From NCBI RefSeq assembly GCF_002288635.1, contig NZ_NRSW01000001.1, forward strand, positions 3,985,004 through 4,049,003: a DNA stretch of 64,000 nucleotides. The letters run 5' to 3'. Positions within the stretch are counted from its first letter, which is position 1, and each line of letters opens with the position of its first letter. Shown here piece by piece: positions 27,187 to 35,696 of the stretch. The translations under genes were made by a program, and so were the position numbers. Under the pieces are notes generated by a model. The model had not been told where the DNA came from, searched no databases, and was given only the letters and a program-made list of their open reading frames with translations. This DNA is from Mucilaginibacter sp. MD40. Its GTDB lineage: Bacteria > Bacteroidota > Bacteroidia > Sphingobacteriales > Sphingobacteriaceae.

Positions 27187-28836
27187 TCAGGTAAGATATT
27201 TCCCTACAATTGGCATACGCCGGCCCATACCAAAGGCCTTGGGCGATACCCTTAAAATAGGCGGCGTTTGGTAGCGTTTATGTTCGGCCAGGTTTACCAA
27301 ACGCAATACTTTACGCACCGTTTCCTCGTCAAAACCCTGTTTAATAATTTCGGCCGATGAACGTCGATACTCCACATACTGCGAGAGTATGGCATCCAAT
27401 ATATCGTATTCAGGTAACGAATCGGTATCTTTCTGATCGGGCCTTAACTCTGCCGATGGTGGTTTAATAATGGTATTTTCCGGTATGATCTCCCGATCGC
27501 GGTTAATGTACCTCGCCAATTGGAAAACCTGGGTTTTAAATACATCGCCAATAACGGAGATACCGCCGCACATATCGCCATACAAAGTGCCATACCCAAC
27601 GGCTACCTCGCTTTTATTAGAGGTGTTAAGCAATATATAACCAAACTTATTGGTCATGGCCATTAGCAGGATAGCCCGGCTGCGCGATTGTATATTTTCT
27701 TCGGCAATGTTAAAAGGCAGGTTTTGGAACTGTGGGTGCAAAGCTTCTTCAAACGCATCGGTTATTTTAGCAATAGCTATCACTTCTGATTTACAGCCCA
27801 GGTTACGCACAAGGTCTTCGGCATCCTTAAGGGAATGGTCGGTAGAGAATTTAGACGGCAGCATAACCGCCATCACATTCTCGGGGCCCAAAGCCTCGGC
27901 AGCCAGCGCGCAAACCACCGCCGAATCAATCCCCCCCGAAAGGCCAAGTATGGCCTGTTTAAAGCCCGATTTGTGAAAATAATCCTGTATACCTAATACC
28001 AGGCCATCATGTATCTGTTGTATATCGCTATCGCGGTTAAGCTTAAGCGTTGGTTGATGCGTAAAGGTTATCTCGCCCTCATTATTCAGCGTGTAGTAAG
28101 CAAGCTGTTCTGTAAAATACGGCAGTTCATCTACAGCCTCACCGGCACGGTTAAACACCAGTGAGCCACCATCAAATATCAGTTCTGTTTGGGCGCCTAC
28201 ATGGTTCACATAAAAAAGCGGCAGGTTATAGCGGCGCGCGTTATCGCTCAGGATAGCTATACGTTCTTCATCGTGGTTATAAGCAAAAGGCGATGCCGCT
28301 ATGTTGATCATCACATCGGGGTTTTGCTTAATAAGCTCATCCATTGGCCTGGTAATGTACAGCGGGTTCTCAATGGTATTCCATAGGTCCTCGCAAATGG
28401 TTAATGCTATTCGCTTGCCCTTAAAATCAATGCAGTTAAAAGATGTTGACGGCTCAAAATAGCGGTACTCGTCAAAAATATCATAGTTGGGCAGCAATGC
28501 CTTATTTACTACCGCCTTTACTTCGCCATCCTCAATAAAGTACGCGGAGTTGTTAAGGTCTTTCCCCTCAGGGTTGTGGTTTGGCGTTGGCAGCCCTATG
28601 ATACAGGCAATATCTGTACACTCGGCGGCTATCTGATAAGCCGCTGATTCGCAATGGCTGATAAACTCATTAAATTCCAGAAAATCACGCGCCGGGTAAC
28701 CGCATACGCATAACTCCGAGAACACTACCAGGTCGGCGCCGTTTTGCCGGGCCTGCTGTATGGCATGGATAATTTTGCCGGTATTGGATTCGAAATTACC
28801 GATATGATAGTTAAGCTGTGCTAATGCGATCTTCAT
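27187..28836 (-). CDS. nadE: Glutamine-dependent NAD+ synthetase
   Basis: A 549-residue two-domain enzyme for the last step of NAD+ synthesis, amidating deamido-NAD+ with ammonia from glutamine and ATP. The N-terminal nitrilase-type amidase domain (about 1-260) has its catalytic triad in view: E41 (VFSELCVCGYP), K112 (NKALLPNYD) and C148 (LTICEDLW). The C-terminal synthetase domain has the PP-loop LSGGIDS at 299-305, plus TSNKSEVAVGYGTLYGDMCGG for ATP and deamido-NAD binding and the family ending near KRYQTPPILRVSPKAFG. Monocistronic, divergent from gldB across a 74-bp gap. Confidence 0.96.
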   Translation of the reverse strand: MKIALAQLNYHIGNFESNTGKIIHAIQQARQNGADLVVFSELCVCGYPARDFLEFNEFISHCESAAYQIAAECTDIACIIGLPTPNHNPEGKDLNNSAYFIEDGEVKAVVNKALLPNYDIFDEYRYFEPSTSFNCIDFKGKRIALTICEDLWNTIENPLYITRPMDELIKQNPDVMINIAASPFAYNHDEERIAILSDNARRYNLPLFYVNHVGAQTELIFDGGSLVFNRAGEAVDELPYFTEQLAYYTLNNEGEITFTHQPTLKLNRDSDIQQIHDGLVLGIQDYFHKSGFKQAILGLSGGIDSAVVCALAAEALGPENVMAVMLPSKFSTDHSLKDAEDLVRNLGCKSEVIAIAKITDAFEEALHPQFQNLPFNIAEENIQSRSRAILLMAMTNKFGYILLNTSNKSEVAVGYGTLYGDMCGGISVIGDVFKTQVFQLARYINRDREIIPENTIIKPPSAELRPDQKDTDSLPEYDILDAILSQYVEYRRSSAEIIKQGFDEETVRKVLRLVNLAEHKRYQTPPILRVSPKAFGMGRRMPIVGKYLT

Positions 28837-28886
28837 GGTTGGTGTATAACTGAACGCGAACTATGCCGCTGTACAAATAAAAAAAT

Positions 28887-28894
28887 TATTTTTG
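28887..28894 (+). promoter_or_regulatory. Candidate -7 promoter element of gldB
   Basis: TATTTTTG fits the Bacteroidota -7 consensus TAnnTTTG and lies 17 bp before the gldB start codon. No good -33 TTG was pinned down. Confidence 0.4.
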
Positions 28895-28910
28895 CTAAAA
28901 CGTTATAGCA

Positions 28911-29957
28911 ATGCCTTATTCGTGTAAAACAACTGTAATTTATGTAAGTTTTATTTTTTCACTGGCGCTTACGGCCTGTAGGCACCGCGATAAGGCAGAT
29001 GTAAGCCAAATACCGGTGACTGTAAAAATTGAACGCTTCGATAAGGATTTTGACCTAATGCGGACGCAGCCGATGGACCAGCAGGCCGGTGTACTCTACA
29101 GCAAATACGGTAAATTTTACCAGGATTTTATAGAACGTATTTTAAAAGCAGGCAGCGCGCGCGATACCGCCTACTACGCCGTATTGCGGCAGGTATTCGC
29201 AGGTAAGGCTTATACCGATCTTAAGCACGATGTAGATGCCGCATTCCCGAATATGGATAAGCAGAATGCCCAACTTACCGACGCGTTTAAGCATATTAAA
29301 TATTACTTTCCTAAAAAAAGCCTGCCCAAAGTTTACGCTTACTTTTCAGGCTTTCAGGCGCAAACCACCATTGGCGACGGCTATTTTGGCATAGGGTTGG
29401 ACCTTTTCCTGGGGGCAAACTCCAGGTTCTACCCGGCGCTGGTGCAAAGTTTCCCGCATTATATTTCGCGCAGGTTTACGCCGGATAATATTACCCCGCG
29501 CGTTGTGGAAGGCATGGCCCGGGAAGACATGTTTCCTGAAAGCGATAAAGACAATACCCTATTAGACAAGATGGTTTACAACGGTAAAATACTTTATTTT
29601 ATGGACCAGATTTTACCTGAGGTGGCCGACTCAACCAAGATAGGCTACACCAAAGCGCAGCTAAAGTGGTGCGGTGATTACCAGGCGAGCATATGGGGCT
29701 ATTTTTTAGAGGAGAACCTACTGTATGAAACCGATTATCAAAAGATACAAAAATTCCTAACTGAAGCCCCCTTTACACCCGGGTTGGGAGATAACAATGA
29801 ATCGGCGCCTAAATTAGGCATATGGGCCGGGTGGCAGATCGTGCGTGCCTACATGGATAAACATCCCGAAGTTACACTTCCGCAACTCATGGCAGATCAT
29901 AATGCCCAAAAGATACTGAACGAATCCAAATACCGGCCAAAGAATCCAAAGGAATAA
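28911..29957 (+). CDS. gldB: Gliding motility lipoprotein GldB-like
   Basis: A 348-residue predicted lipoprotein. The signal peptide ends at a lipobox LTAC (Cys23). The family features follow: VTVKIERFDKDFDLM, a long helical region, YFPKKSLPKVYAYFSGFQAQTTIGDGYFGIGLDLFLG, and WQIVRAYMDKHPEVTLPQLM near the end. GldB proteins are required for gliding in Flavobacterium; in non-gliding Bacteroidota they are retained, and the fold resembles a zinc-peptidase-like or DUF2268-like protein. Located on the periplasmic side of a membrane. In several Bacteroidota gldB lies beside nadE-like genes, as here. Confidence 0.88.
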   Translation: MPYSCKTTVIYVSFIFSLALTACRHRDKADVSQIPVTVKIERFDKDFDLMRTQPMDQQAGVLYSKYGKFYQDFIERILKAGSARDTAYYAVLRQVFAGKAYTDLKHDVDAAFPNMDKQNAQLTDAFKHIKYYFPKKSLPKVYAYFSGFQAQTTIGDGYFGIGLDLFLGANSRFYPALVQSFPHYISRRFTPDNITPRVVEGMAREDMFPESDKDNTLLDKMVYNGKILYFMDQILPEVADSTKIGYTKAQLKWCGDYQASIWGYFLEENLLYETDYQKIQKFLTEAPFTPGLGDNNESAPKLGIWAGWQIVRAYMDKHPEVTLPQLMADHNAQKILNESKYRPKNPKE

Positions 29958-29986
29958 TTTCGGATAGCTGCAATACTCTTAAAAAT

Positions 29987-30019
29987 AAAAAAGCGCCACC
30001 TGTCAGGTAGCGCTTTTTT
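29987..30019. terminator. Convergent terminator
   Basis: AAAAAAGCGC, then ACCT-GTC-AGGT, then GCGCTTTTTT: a stem with one C/A mismatch and runs of A and T at the ends. It lies between gldB and the convergent small membrane gene. Confidence 0.75.
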
Positions 30020-30039
30020 AATATGTAAAGCTTTTAAAC

Positions 30040-30228
30040 TTATTTCAATATCGCGAAAACAGCACGCAGTACTAATATGGTACCAATACCCATCAGGATG
30101 TTACCAATTGCAGAAGCCCAGTGGAAATCGGCAAAGCGGATAAAAACACCTACTAAACCAATAGCTACAGCAAGAATTAAAGCTATATAATGTTTTTCTG
30201 AATTCGCGTTTTGAGTTGAATGTTGCAT
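30040..30228 (-). CDS. Small two-TM membrane protein
   Basis: A 62-residue protein with a polar N-terminus (MQHSTQNANSEKHY) and two hydrophobic helices (about 14-30 and 38-60) separated by RFADFHWASAIGN. The second helix has GNILMGIGTILVLRAVF. No family name is known to me, though similar short proteins are common in Sphingobacteriaceae. Terminates at the shared hairpin 29987-30019. Probably monocistronic. The reading frame is intact and codon use is like the neighbours, so a real gene is likely. Confidence 0.65.
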   Translation of the reverse strand: MQHSTQNANSEKHYIALILAVAIGLVGVFIRFADFHWASAIGNILMGIGTILVLRAVFAILK

Positions 30229-30282
30229 TGCTAAAGTATTTGAGGCAAAAATATAAATGTTTACCGAAAAAACGGATAGCGT

Positions 30283-31296
30283 TTATGAATTAATTGCCTT
30301 TTCTTTTTTGGTCCACCCCTGCGGCAGGTTTTCTTCTATCTCAATGTTCTCAAATTCGGCGCTGGCACGCGAACCAACCACTTTTGCCCATGCCGCCATT
30401 TTAGCTATCCCTTCTTCAAGGCTCACATTTTTCGAGTTACCAAATACCTTTGCCGCTTTAGAGTGGTCGCTATGGGCATGCATTACTTCTTTGCGCGCTT
30501 CCAGGTGGGTTACTTTGGGCTCAACGCCCAACTCTTTGGCTACTACCTGTACCAGTTGGTTTACAGTGTAAGGTTTATCGGCACCAACATTAAACACCTC
30601 ATTATAAGCCGCAGGTACGTTTACGCTATTAGCAATATGCGGCGCTACATCATCAATATAGCTAAAGGCGCGGGTTTGCTCACCGTCGCCGAAAATGGTC
30701 ATCGGTTTTTCCTGCATGATCTGGTTCATGAAGATACCGATCACGTTTCGGTACTTATCGCCAATATTTTGGTTCTCGCCATAAACGTTGTGCGGGCGGA
30801 AGATGACATAATTTAAGCCAAACATGTGGTGTGCAGCCTTTAGATCCATCTCAACAGCGTATTTAGCTACACCATACGGATCCTCCGGTTGCGGCACCAT
30901 GCTTTCCAGCATAGGCAATTGGCCTGCACCGTACACGGCAATTGATGAAGTAAACACAAAACATTTAACCTTATATAATACTGATAAGTTGATAAGGTTT
31001 ACCGAGCCAATGAGGTTATTATTATAATTAAACCGGCGTATAAAATGTGATAAGCCTTCGGCCGCGTAAGCTGCCAGGTGGTACACATAATCAAATCGAT
31101 GCTGCTCAAACAATTTTTCTAACATGTCAACATCGTTAATAGAGCCTTTAATAAACTCGGCACCATCGGGCACATGATCTTCAAAGCCACCGCTCAGGTC
31201 GTCAAGTACAATTACTTTGTGGCCGAGTGCTAAACAATGTTTCGCTACATGTGATCCTATAAATCCGGCACCGCCGGTTACTAATGAAGTAGTCAT
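30283..31296 (-). CDS. NAD-dependent sugar-nucleotide epimerase/dehydratase
   Basis: A 337-residue extended SDR enzyme. The cofactor motif is VTGGAGFIGSHVAKH near the N-terminus, with VIVLDDLSGG after the second strand as in UDP-glucose 4-epimerases. The catalytic set is TSSIAVYG (Ser), then DPYGVAKYAVE (Tyr-x3-Lys). The C-terminal substrate part has PHNVYGENQNIGDKYRN and YIDDVAPHI. It should interconvert or dehydrate a nucleotide sugar for polysaccharide synthesis, but the exact substrate cannot be read. It stands alone without glycosyltransferases next to it. UDP-glucose 4-epimerase (GalE) proper is possible but the sequence looks more like the wider subfamily. Confidence 0.88.
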   Translation of the reverse strand: MTTSLVTGGAGFIGSHVAKHCLALGHKVIVLDDLSGGFEDHVPDGAEFIKGSINDVDMLEKLFEQHRFDYVYHLAAYAAEGLSHFIRRFNYNNNLIGSVNLINLSVLYKVKCFVFTSSIAVYGAGQLPMLESMVPQPEDPYGVAKYAVEMDLKAAHHMFGLNYVIFRPHNVYGENQNIGDKYRNVIGIFMNQIMQEKPMTIFGDGEQTRAFSYIDDVAPHIANSVNVPAAYNEVFNVGADKPYTVNQLVQVVAKELGVEPKVTHLEARKEVMHAHSDHSKAAKVFGNSKNVSLEEGIAKMAAWAKVVGSRASAEFENIEIEENLPQGWTKKEKAINS

Positions 31297-31583
31297 AATG
31301 CTGTATGGTAGTTATCGTTTATTTGTTAATTTTCAGGTTATTTGCAAAAACCAGGCCCGGGTAACAACACCTTAATAACAGGTTAAAGTTAGGTATTTAT
31401 GGGTAAAAGATAACCATACCTGTTGAGGCAATTCCCCAATTACCTGGCATATGCATTATAAACCAATAATTTTTGTACTACATATTAAGCAGGCTATCAG
31501 GCACCACTTGCGCTTCTCTATGCAACCGGCTTTGGCATTATCATTGTACTTTCCATATTATCATTTACTTAAATATAAATATC

Positions 31584-31775
31584 ATGGGCTTATTAAAATT
31601 TATAGCTGTAGGCGCGGCGGTAGGATTAGGCATTAATTACCTGACCAAAAAAAGACCTGAAGACGGCCGTTCGGTGCTGGATGACCTTACCGAAAAAGCA
31701 CCTGAATGGTTTGATAAAGCAAAAAACTTTGCTGCAGACCAGGTAGATATACTCGCTGAAAAAGTAAAGGCATAA
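31584..31775 (+). CDS. Small YtxH-like stress-type protein
   Basis: A 63-residue protein from the ATG at 31584. A short hydrophobic N-terminal segment (LLKFIAVGAAVGLGINYL) is followed by a charged amphipathic helix (SVLDDLTEKAPEWFDKAKNFAADQVDILAEKVKA). This is the layout of YtxH-like or gas-vesicle-like small proteins. Longer in-frame starts at 31473 are unlikely because the added sequence has no such pattern. It ends just before a strong terminator. Confidence 0.7.
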   Translation: MGLLKFIAVGAAVGLGINYLTKKRPEDGRSVLDDLTEKAPEWFDKAKNFAADQVDILAEKVKA

Positions 31776-31789
31776 ACATCATTCAACTT

Positions 31790-31826
31790 AATAATTAAGC
31801 CGCCAAAATATGGCGGCTTAATTATT
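31790..31826. terminator. Strong terminator with 16-bp stem
   Basis: AATAATTAAGCCGCCA pairs perfectly with TGGCGGCTTAATTATT around AAATA, directly after the YtxH-like gene. It is also downstream of the convergent gene at 31878. Confidence 0.8.
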
Positions 31827-31877
31827 GTAAAACTTTTAAGTGTACACAATTTCCAGAATATAAGTATTGCTTAATTA

Positions 31878-32279
31878 TCAAAGCTGCTGGCTTGAATCAG
31901 ACCTGTAAACACTTTGTTTTAAGTGCTTGGGTTCTTCACTGCCATAAAAGCAGGGCGCGATAGCTACAGATAGCAAAACTTCCATATGCTTCTGTAACAA
32001 TTTCTTCCACCAAAATTGGTATTTTCGAGGGTAAACCACATGCGCTCGATGGTCTTTACGGCACAACTCTTCAAGTGCCAGCAATTTGTACATCACTTTT
32101 CGTGAATGATCAACCACTGCGTGAGAACGTTTAGTGTAGCCCAGTAACTGGTTTATTTCCCGGTTAGTTTTACCATGCAGTATCATGCTAAAGATAGTAA
32201 TGTGGTGGGTAGAAAAGCCCTTCGTTTTTAGCGTCGGCCTTGTTATAGCAATTGCATTGTTTTTTTGATCTTGTCCCAT
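31878..32279 (-). CDS. Protein with LuxR-type HTH-like segment
   Basis: A 133-residue protein. Residues about 22-68 (FSTHHITIFSMILHGKTNRE, then INQLLGYTKRSHAVVDHSRK and VMYKL) follow the spacing of a LuxR/GerE helix-turn-helix (x-x-E-x-x-I-L-x-L-I-x-x-G-K-T-N-x-E-I), with the key G-K-T-N-x-E-I intact. The remainder is basic and has no recognisable domain. It lacks a receiver or ligand domain, so if it binds DNA it does so alone. It lies between a terminator and a promoter-like region, apparently monocistronic. The HTH call is by eye; an unrelated helical protein is possible. Confidence 0.5.
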   Translation of the reverse strand: MGQDQKNNAIAITRPTLKTKGFSTHHITIFSMILHGKTNREINQLLGYTKRSHAVVDHSRKVMYKLLALEELCRKDHRAHVVYPRKYQFWWKKLLQKHMEVLLSVAIAPCFYGSEEPKHLKQSVYRSDSSQQL

Positions 32280-32640
32280 TGTGTGTAACTGTTTATGGCT
32301 GCAAATACTTTTTTACCGTGCAAGAAAATTTGCTTTCTCGATAATTAAATAGTGATAAATGGCGGTGCTAAAACAATAGCTTTGTTGCTGCCTGATGGGG
32401 TGTAGTTTTTTTGCATACAGTATTAGGTTGGTGTATACAACTATTTACGAAACTGCCCTACTTACCAGATGAATGCCATTTTGTTCATTTTATCTCGGGC
32501 GTGTTCATTTTGTTCAGTTTTTTATAGCCGGGTAAACATTACTTGTATTGGCTAAATTGCTTGAAGAAAACACCTATTCCGAAGCTTGTTTTCTTTTAAA
32601 TAAAGTTTAAAAATCAATTTATTTTTTAACCCCTAAATCA
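32280..32640. other. Gap with repeated TTTTGTTCA motifs
   Basis: About 360 bp without a gene. It contains TTTTGTTCATTTT near 32490 and TGTTCATTTTGTTCAG near 32511, giving directly repeated TTTTGTTCA blocks upstream of the 32647 gene, which could be an operator or a promoter. Nothing else recognisable was seen. Confidence 0.3.
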
Positions 32641-32646
32641 CTAAAA

Positions 32647-33036
32647 ATGAGTGAATCTTATTTTCCCGAAGGAAGCATCCCGGTAGCCGAAGCTAATTTC
32701 ATGATCGCTAACTGGAAAGCATTTGTTGACGACCCAACCTCTCATTTTGAAGGCCGCTCGTTTCTTACACCAATTGCCAGTTTTACTAACATTGTACAAT
32801 TTAACCCCGATGCGGAAGATGTACGTGTTTATATAGGACTGGAAACACCCGGTGATCCGCTTAGTGCCAAACTGATATTTATACCGGTGGTTGACGGTAA
32901 AGAAGTGCGCCGCATTATTATGCCTCAGGGTGAAGGTTCGGGTACGGAGGTAGAAGGCGGCGACGGCAGCCAAAGCAACACGTATGACATGACAGTAGTT
33001 TGCCCGCCAAAATGTGGCGAAGAGCCGCCAATCTAA
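32647..33036 (+). CDS. Hypothetical protein, acidic, with CxxxC end
   Basis: A 129-residue acidic protein, unrecognised. It has no signal peptide or membrane helix. The central part, IVQFNPDAEDVRVYIGLETPGDPLSAKLIFIPVVDGKEVRRI, is beta-rich, and the end is Gly/Glu-rich with CPPKCGEEPPI, which could bind metal. It lies just before the 7TM-kinase-regulator operon in the same orientation with a 52-bp gap, so it may be co-transcribed. No function can be assigned. Confidence 0.6.
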   Translation: MSESYFPEGSIPVAEANFMIANWKAFVDDPTSHFEGRSFLTPIASFTNIVQFNPDAEDVRVYIGLETPGDPLSAKLIFIPVVDGKEVRRIIMPQGEGSGTEVEGGDGSQSNTYDMTVVCPPKCGEEPPI

Positions 33037-33088
33037 TAATTTTTAACAAATTTAGGGGATTTATAAGCTTAGGATTTATCTTTAGCTT

Positions 33089-33751
33089 ATGAATCCCCAA
33101 TTAATTTATGACATATACGCCATTTATTTTGTCCCACTTTGCGCGCTCGTGCCGGTTTATTACGGTATAAAAAACTATAAATTTTTAATACCGTCACTAA
33201 AAATATTACTCAATTTTATTGTAGTATCCAGCCTCATTAATCTGGTAAACCTCATCATGATTTCGAGGCATATGCATACCGTAAAACTTATTCATCTTTA
33301 CACTATCGTCGAGTTCTTTTTCATCACCTTAGCCTTTAGCAGAATTTTCAGTAGACGTGTACGCCCATTATTATACGCGCTCATAGCCCTATTTACCATT
33401 GCTTGTACTTTCAATACATTTTTTATTCAAAACAAAATCGAATACAATTCATACACGAGGCCTGTAGGCGCCTTAATTATTGTGCTATATTGTATGAGTT
33501 ATATTATTAAAACCGGTACGGAAGAGCGTAAATGGACAGAAGATAGTTTTAATTGGATAAATTCGGGTTTGCTATTATATTATGCCAGTGGTGTAGTGAT
33601 GTTCATGTTTAATAACTACCTCCTTAAATGGGATACCTGGGCATTAGTAATATGGACTATAATTGACACTATTTTACTCATAGAATATATTTTATTTGCT
33701 ATAGGCTTTTACAAATGCAAATTACCAACAACGACAATACAGCTGTCCTGA
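33089..33751 (+). CDS. Seven-helix membrane protein of a sensor operon
   Basis: A 220-residue integral membrane protein with about seven hydrophobic segments (near 8-27, 35-58, 66-85, 92-112, 122-140, 156-175 and 183-206) joined by short polar loops. No enzymatic motif or known receptor motif is apparent. Its 3' end overlaps the histidine kinase start by 37 bp, and the kinase itself has only one TM helix and no periplasmic sensor domain. It may supply the sensing function for that kinase. Start: ATG 33089. Confidence 0.7.
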   Translation: MNPQLIYDIYAIYFVPLCALVPVYYGIKNYKFLIPSLKILLNFIVVSSLINLVNLIMISRHMHTVKLIHLYTIVEFFFITLAFSRIFSRRVRPLLYALIALFTIACTFNTFFIQNKIEYNSYTRPVGALIIVLYCMSYIIKTGTEERKWTEDSFNWINSGLLLYYASGVVMFMFNNYLLKWDTWALVIWTIIDTILLIEYILFAIGFYKCKLPTTTIQLS

Positions 33752-34545
33752 TCATACTGGCTATGCTGGGCGTTTTCCTGGCGGTTGGTACATTTATCAT
33801 TTATTCTATACGCAACCAGAACAAACTATTGCGGCAGCGGCAGGAGTTCCAGAAAGCGCAGTTAGCGCATCAGAAGGAACTGCTGAAGGCGACTATCGAG
33901 TCGCAGGAAAATGAACGGAAACGTATTGGCCAGGACCTTCATGATGATGTTGGCACCACTATTTCGGGCTTGCGACTGCTTATAGAGATGTTTAAGCCTG
34001 CTCACCCCGATGATGATAACCTTAAAGAATTTACCCAAACCAGTAAATCTATCATAGATAAGATTGTAAAGGATGTGCGCAACATTTCACACAACTTGTC
34101 GCCCACTACCCTGCGCTATTACGGTTTGCCTGCTGCTATTACCGAGCATTGTACCATCATCAATCAATCGGGCAAATTATCTATAACATTTGATAACCAG
34201 GCCGAAGCAGAGCTGCAGTCCCTCCACATCACCGTAGCTACAGCGCTATACCGTGTGCTGGAAGAGTTACTTAATAATACTATTAAACACTCCGGCGCCA
34301 ACAGAGCCACTATTAGCATTAAAATGATTGCGAACAACATCGTCATCGACTACAATGATAATGGTAAAGGCATAACCATTAGCCACGATATATTTAAAAA
34401 GGGAATGGGTATGCAGAATATAGAAAGCCGCCTGCTGAATATTGATGCAGCATACACCATACAACCTTATAACGGCCAGGGCTTTGGTATTGAGATTACC
34501 TATCCCCTTCACTTAAACCCTGTAACCGCTGCCTCCAATGGATGA
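33715..34545 (+). CDS. Histidine kinase, NarX/DesK type (HisKA_3)
   Basis: A 276-residue membrane-anchored sensor kinase. One TM helix (about 11-30) is followed by a coiled-coil-like linker rich in Gln/Glu/Lys (35-70) and the HisKA_3 dimerisation helix ERKRIGQDLHDDVGTTISGL with phosphoacceptor His76. The HATPase domain has the N box (ELLNNTIKHSGAN), the G1 motif (YNDNGKGI) and GMGMQNIESRL. It pairs with the NarL-type regulator that starts inside it by an 8-bp overlap. It is coupled upstream to a 7TM gene by a 37-bp overlap. Confidence 0.92.
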   Translation: MQITNNDNTAVLIILAMLGVFLAVGTFIIYSIRNQNKLLRQRQEFQKAQLAHQKELLKATIESQENERKRIGQDLHDDVGTTISGLRLLIEMFKPAHPDDDNLKEFTQTSKSIIDKIVKDVRNISHNLSPTTLRYYGLPAAITEHCTIINQSGKLSITFDNQAEAELQSLHITVATALYRVLEELLNNTIKHSGANRATISIKMIANNIVIDYNDNGKGITISHDIFKKGMGMQNIESRLLNIDAAYTIQPYNGQGFGIEITYPLHLNPVTAASNG

Positions 34546-35206
34546 AATAAAAATTGCCATTGTGGATGATCAGAATCTGTTCAGGCAGAGCCTGGCCATG
34601 CTGATACACTCGGTAGAAAACTTTTGCCTGGTGGCAGAATGTGCCGGAGGGCAGGCTTTTATAGATAGCCTGGAAAACACACGTTACGAAGTAAACATAG
34701 CCATCATAGATATGGATATGCCCGGGATGAACGGTATTGAGTTGAACGACTTCCTCCAAAAGCATCATCCTGCGATTAAGGTAATCGTACTAACCGTACA
34801 TGCTACTGAAACACTGATCACCCAAATGGTTAACGCCGGCGCGGCCGCGTACCTTGCCAAAAACTGCGACAAGGATGAACTGATAGCTACCATAGAGGGG
34901 GTTATTAAAAACGGCTTTTACTTTAATAACGATGTAAAAAAGGCACTTCAGAGTGGCGAAAAGCAAAGAGCTATTCTTAATAAAACTGTTAGCCGTTTAC
35001 CCATTAAACTCACCCGCCGCGAGATACAGGTCCTTAATCTCATCTGTAAGGATATGAATAATGCTGAAATAGCTGATAAGCTTTACCTAAGCCCCCGTAC
35101 TATTGAAGGGCACCGCAACGCACTCATGAATAAAATAGGCTGTCAAACCACTGCCGGTCTTGTTCTTTTTGCTATAAAATATCAGTTGATAGATCCTGTT
35201 TTATAA
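34538..35206 (+). CDS. NarL/FixJ-family response regulator
   Basis: A 222-residue two-domain regulator. The receiver domain (about 1-120) has the acidic pair DDQ at 10-12, phosphoacceptor Asp58 (IIDMDMPGMNG), Thr in VLTVHAT, and Lys in AKNCDKDE. The C-terminal LuxR-type HTH (about 155-215) has the family signature LTRREIQVLNLICKDMNNAE and LSPRTIEGHRNALMNKIG. It is translationally coupled to the histidine kinase, so it is its output. Targets are unknown; no nearby gene has a palindromic site that I could link to it. Confidence 0.94.
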   Translation: MDEIKIAIVDDQNLFRQSLAMLIHSVENFCLVAECAGGQAFIDSLENTRYEVNIAIIDMDMPGMNGIELNDFLQKHHPAIKVIVLTVHATETLITQMVNAGAAAYLAKNCDKDELIATIEGVIKNGFYFNNDVKKALQSGEKQRAILNKTVSRLPIKLTRREIQVLNLICKDMNNAEIADKLYLSPRTIEGHRNALMNKIGCQTTAGLVLFAIKYQLIDPVL

Positions 35207-35696
35207 CGTAGATTCACGTGATTTTCATAAAATATTAGCCTATTCATTGGCCGATCTTACCATACTTTTAATTAAAACACAAAACAAATAGAAACAAATA
35301 TTCTTAATAGGAAATAAAATAGTTAATATTAAATCTATGGGAAATAATATTAAACTTCTAAAACCTAAAGTGTAATCCATATACAACTGCATTGATTATA
35401 TTTACGTATAATTAATTATTCTGAAAAAGAGTATGAGTGGATAGCATATTTTACTGATAGAAAATTATACTTCTGTCCCTCATAAGCATTGCATGGCCTG
35501 CCAACAACCCCTACCGAAAACCGGCCTGCATTTTCAGAAAATTGATCAGAATAAACTTGCCGGTTTATAAATAGAAATATACAATGTAAAACAGATAAAA
35601 ATAAACCGGCTAAAATTTATAGATTTTTGATTTTAAAAGCCTTGTCGCTCGCGGCACATACCACATAACATATATGTATGCAAGGGCTTAAAACTG
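35207..35696. other. AT-rich intergenic region
   Basis: 490 bp without a gene, AT-rich, between the response regulator and the STAND NTPase. It should contain the NTPase promoter. A palindrome-like ACATATATGT lies near 35669. No terminator with a clear T-run and no conserved RNA motif was seen. Confidence 0.3.

Noticed and set aside
31451..31775. Longer forms of the small YtxH-like gene and an overlapping 61-residue frame
   Set aside because: The protein pattern (hydrophobic segment then charged helix) starts only at ATG 31584; upstream residues show no homology-like pattern.
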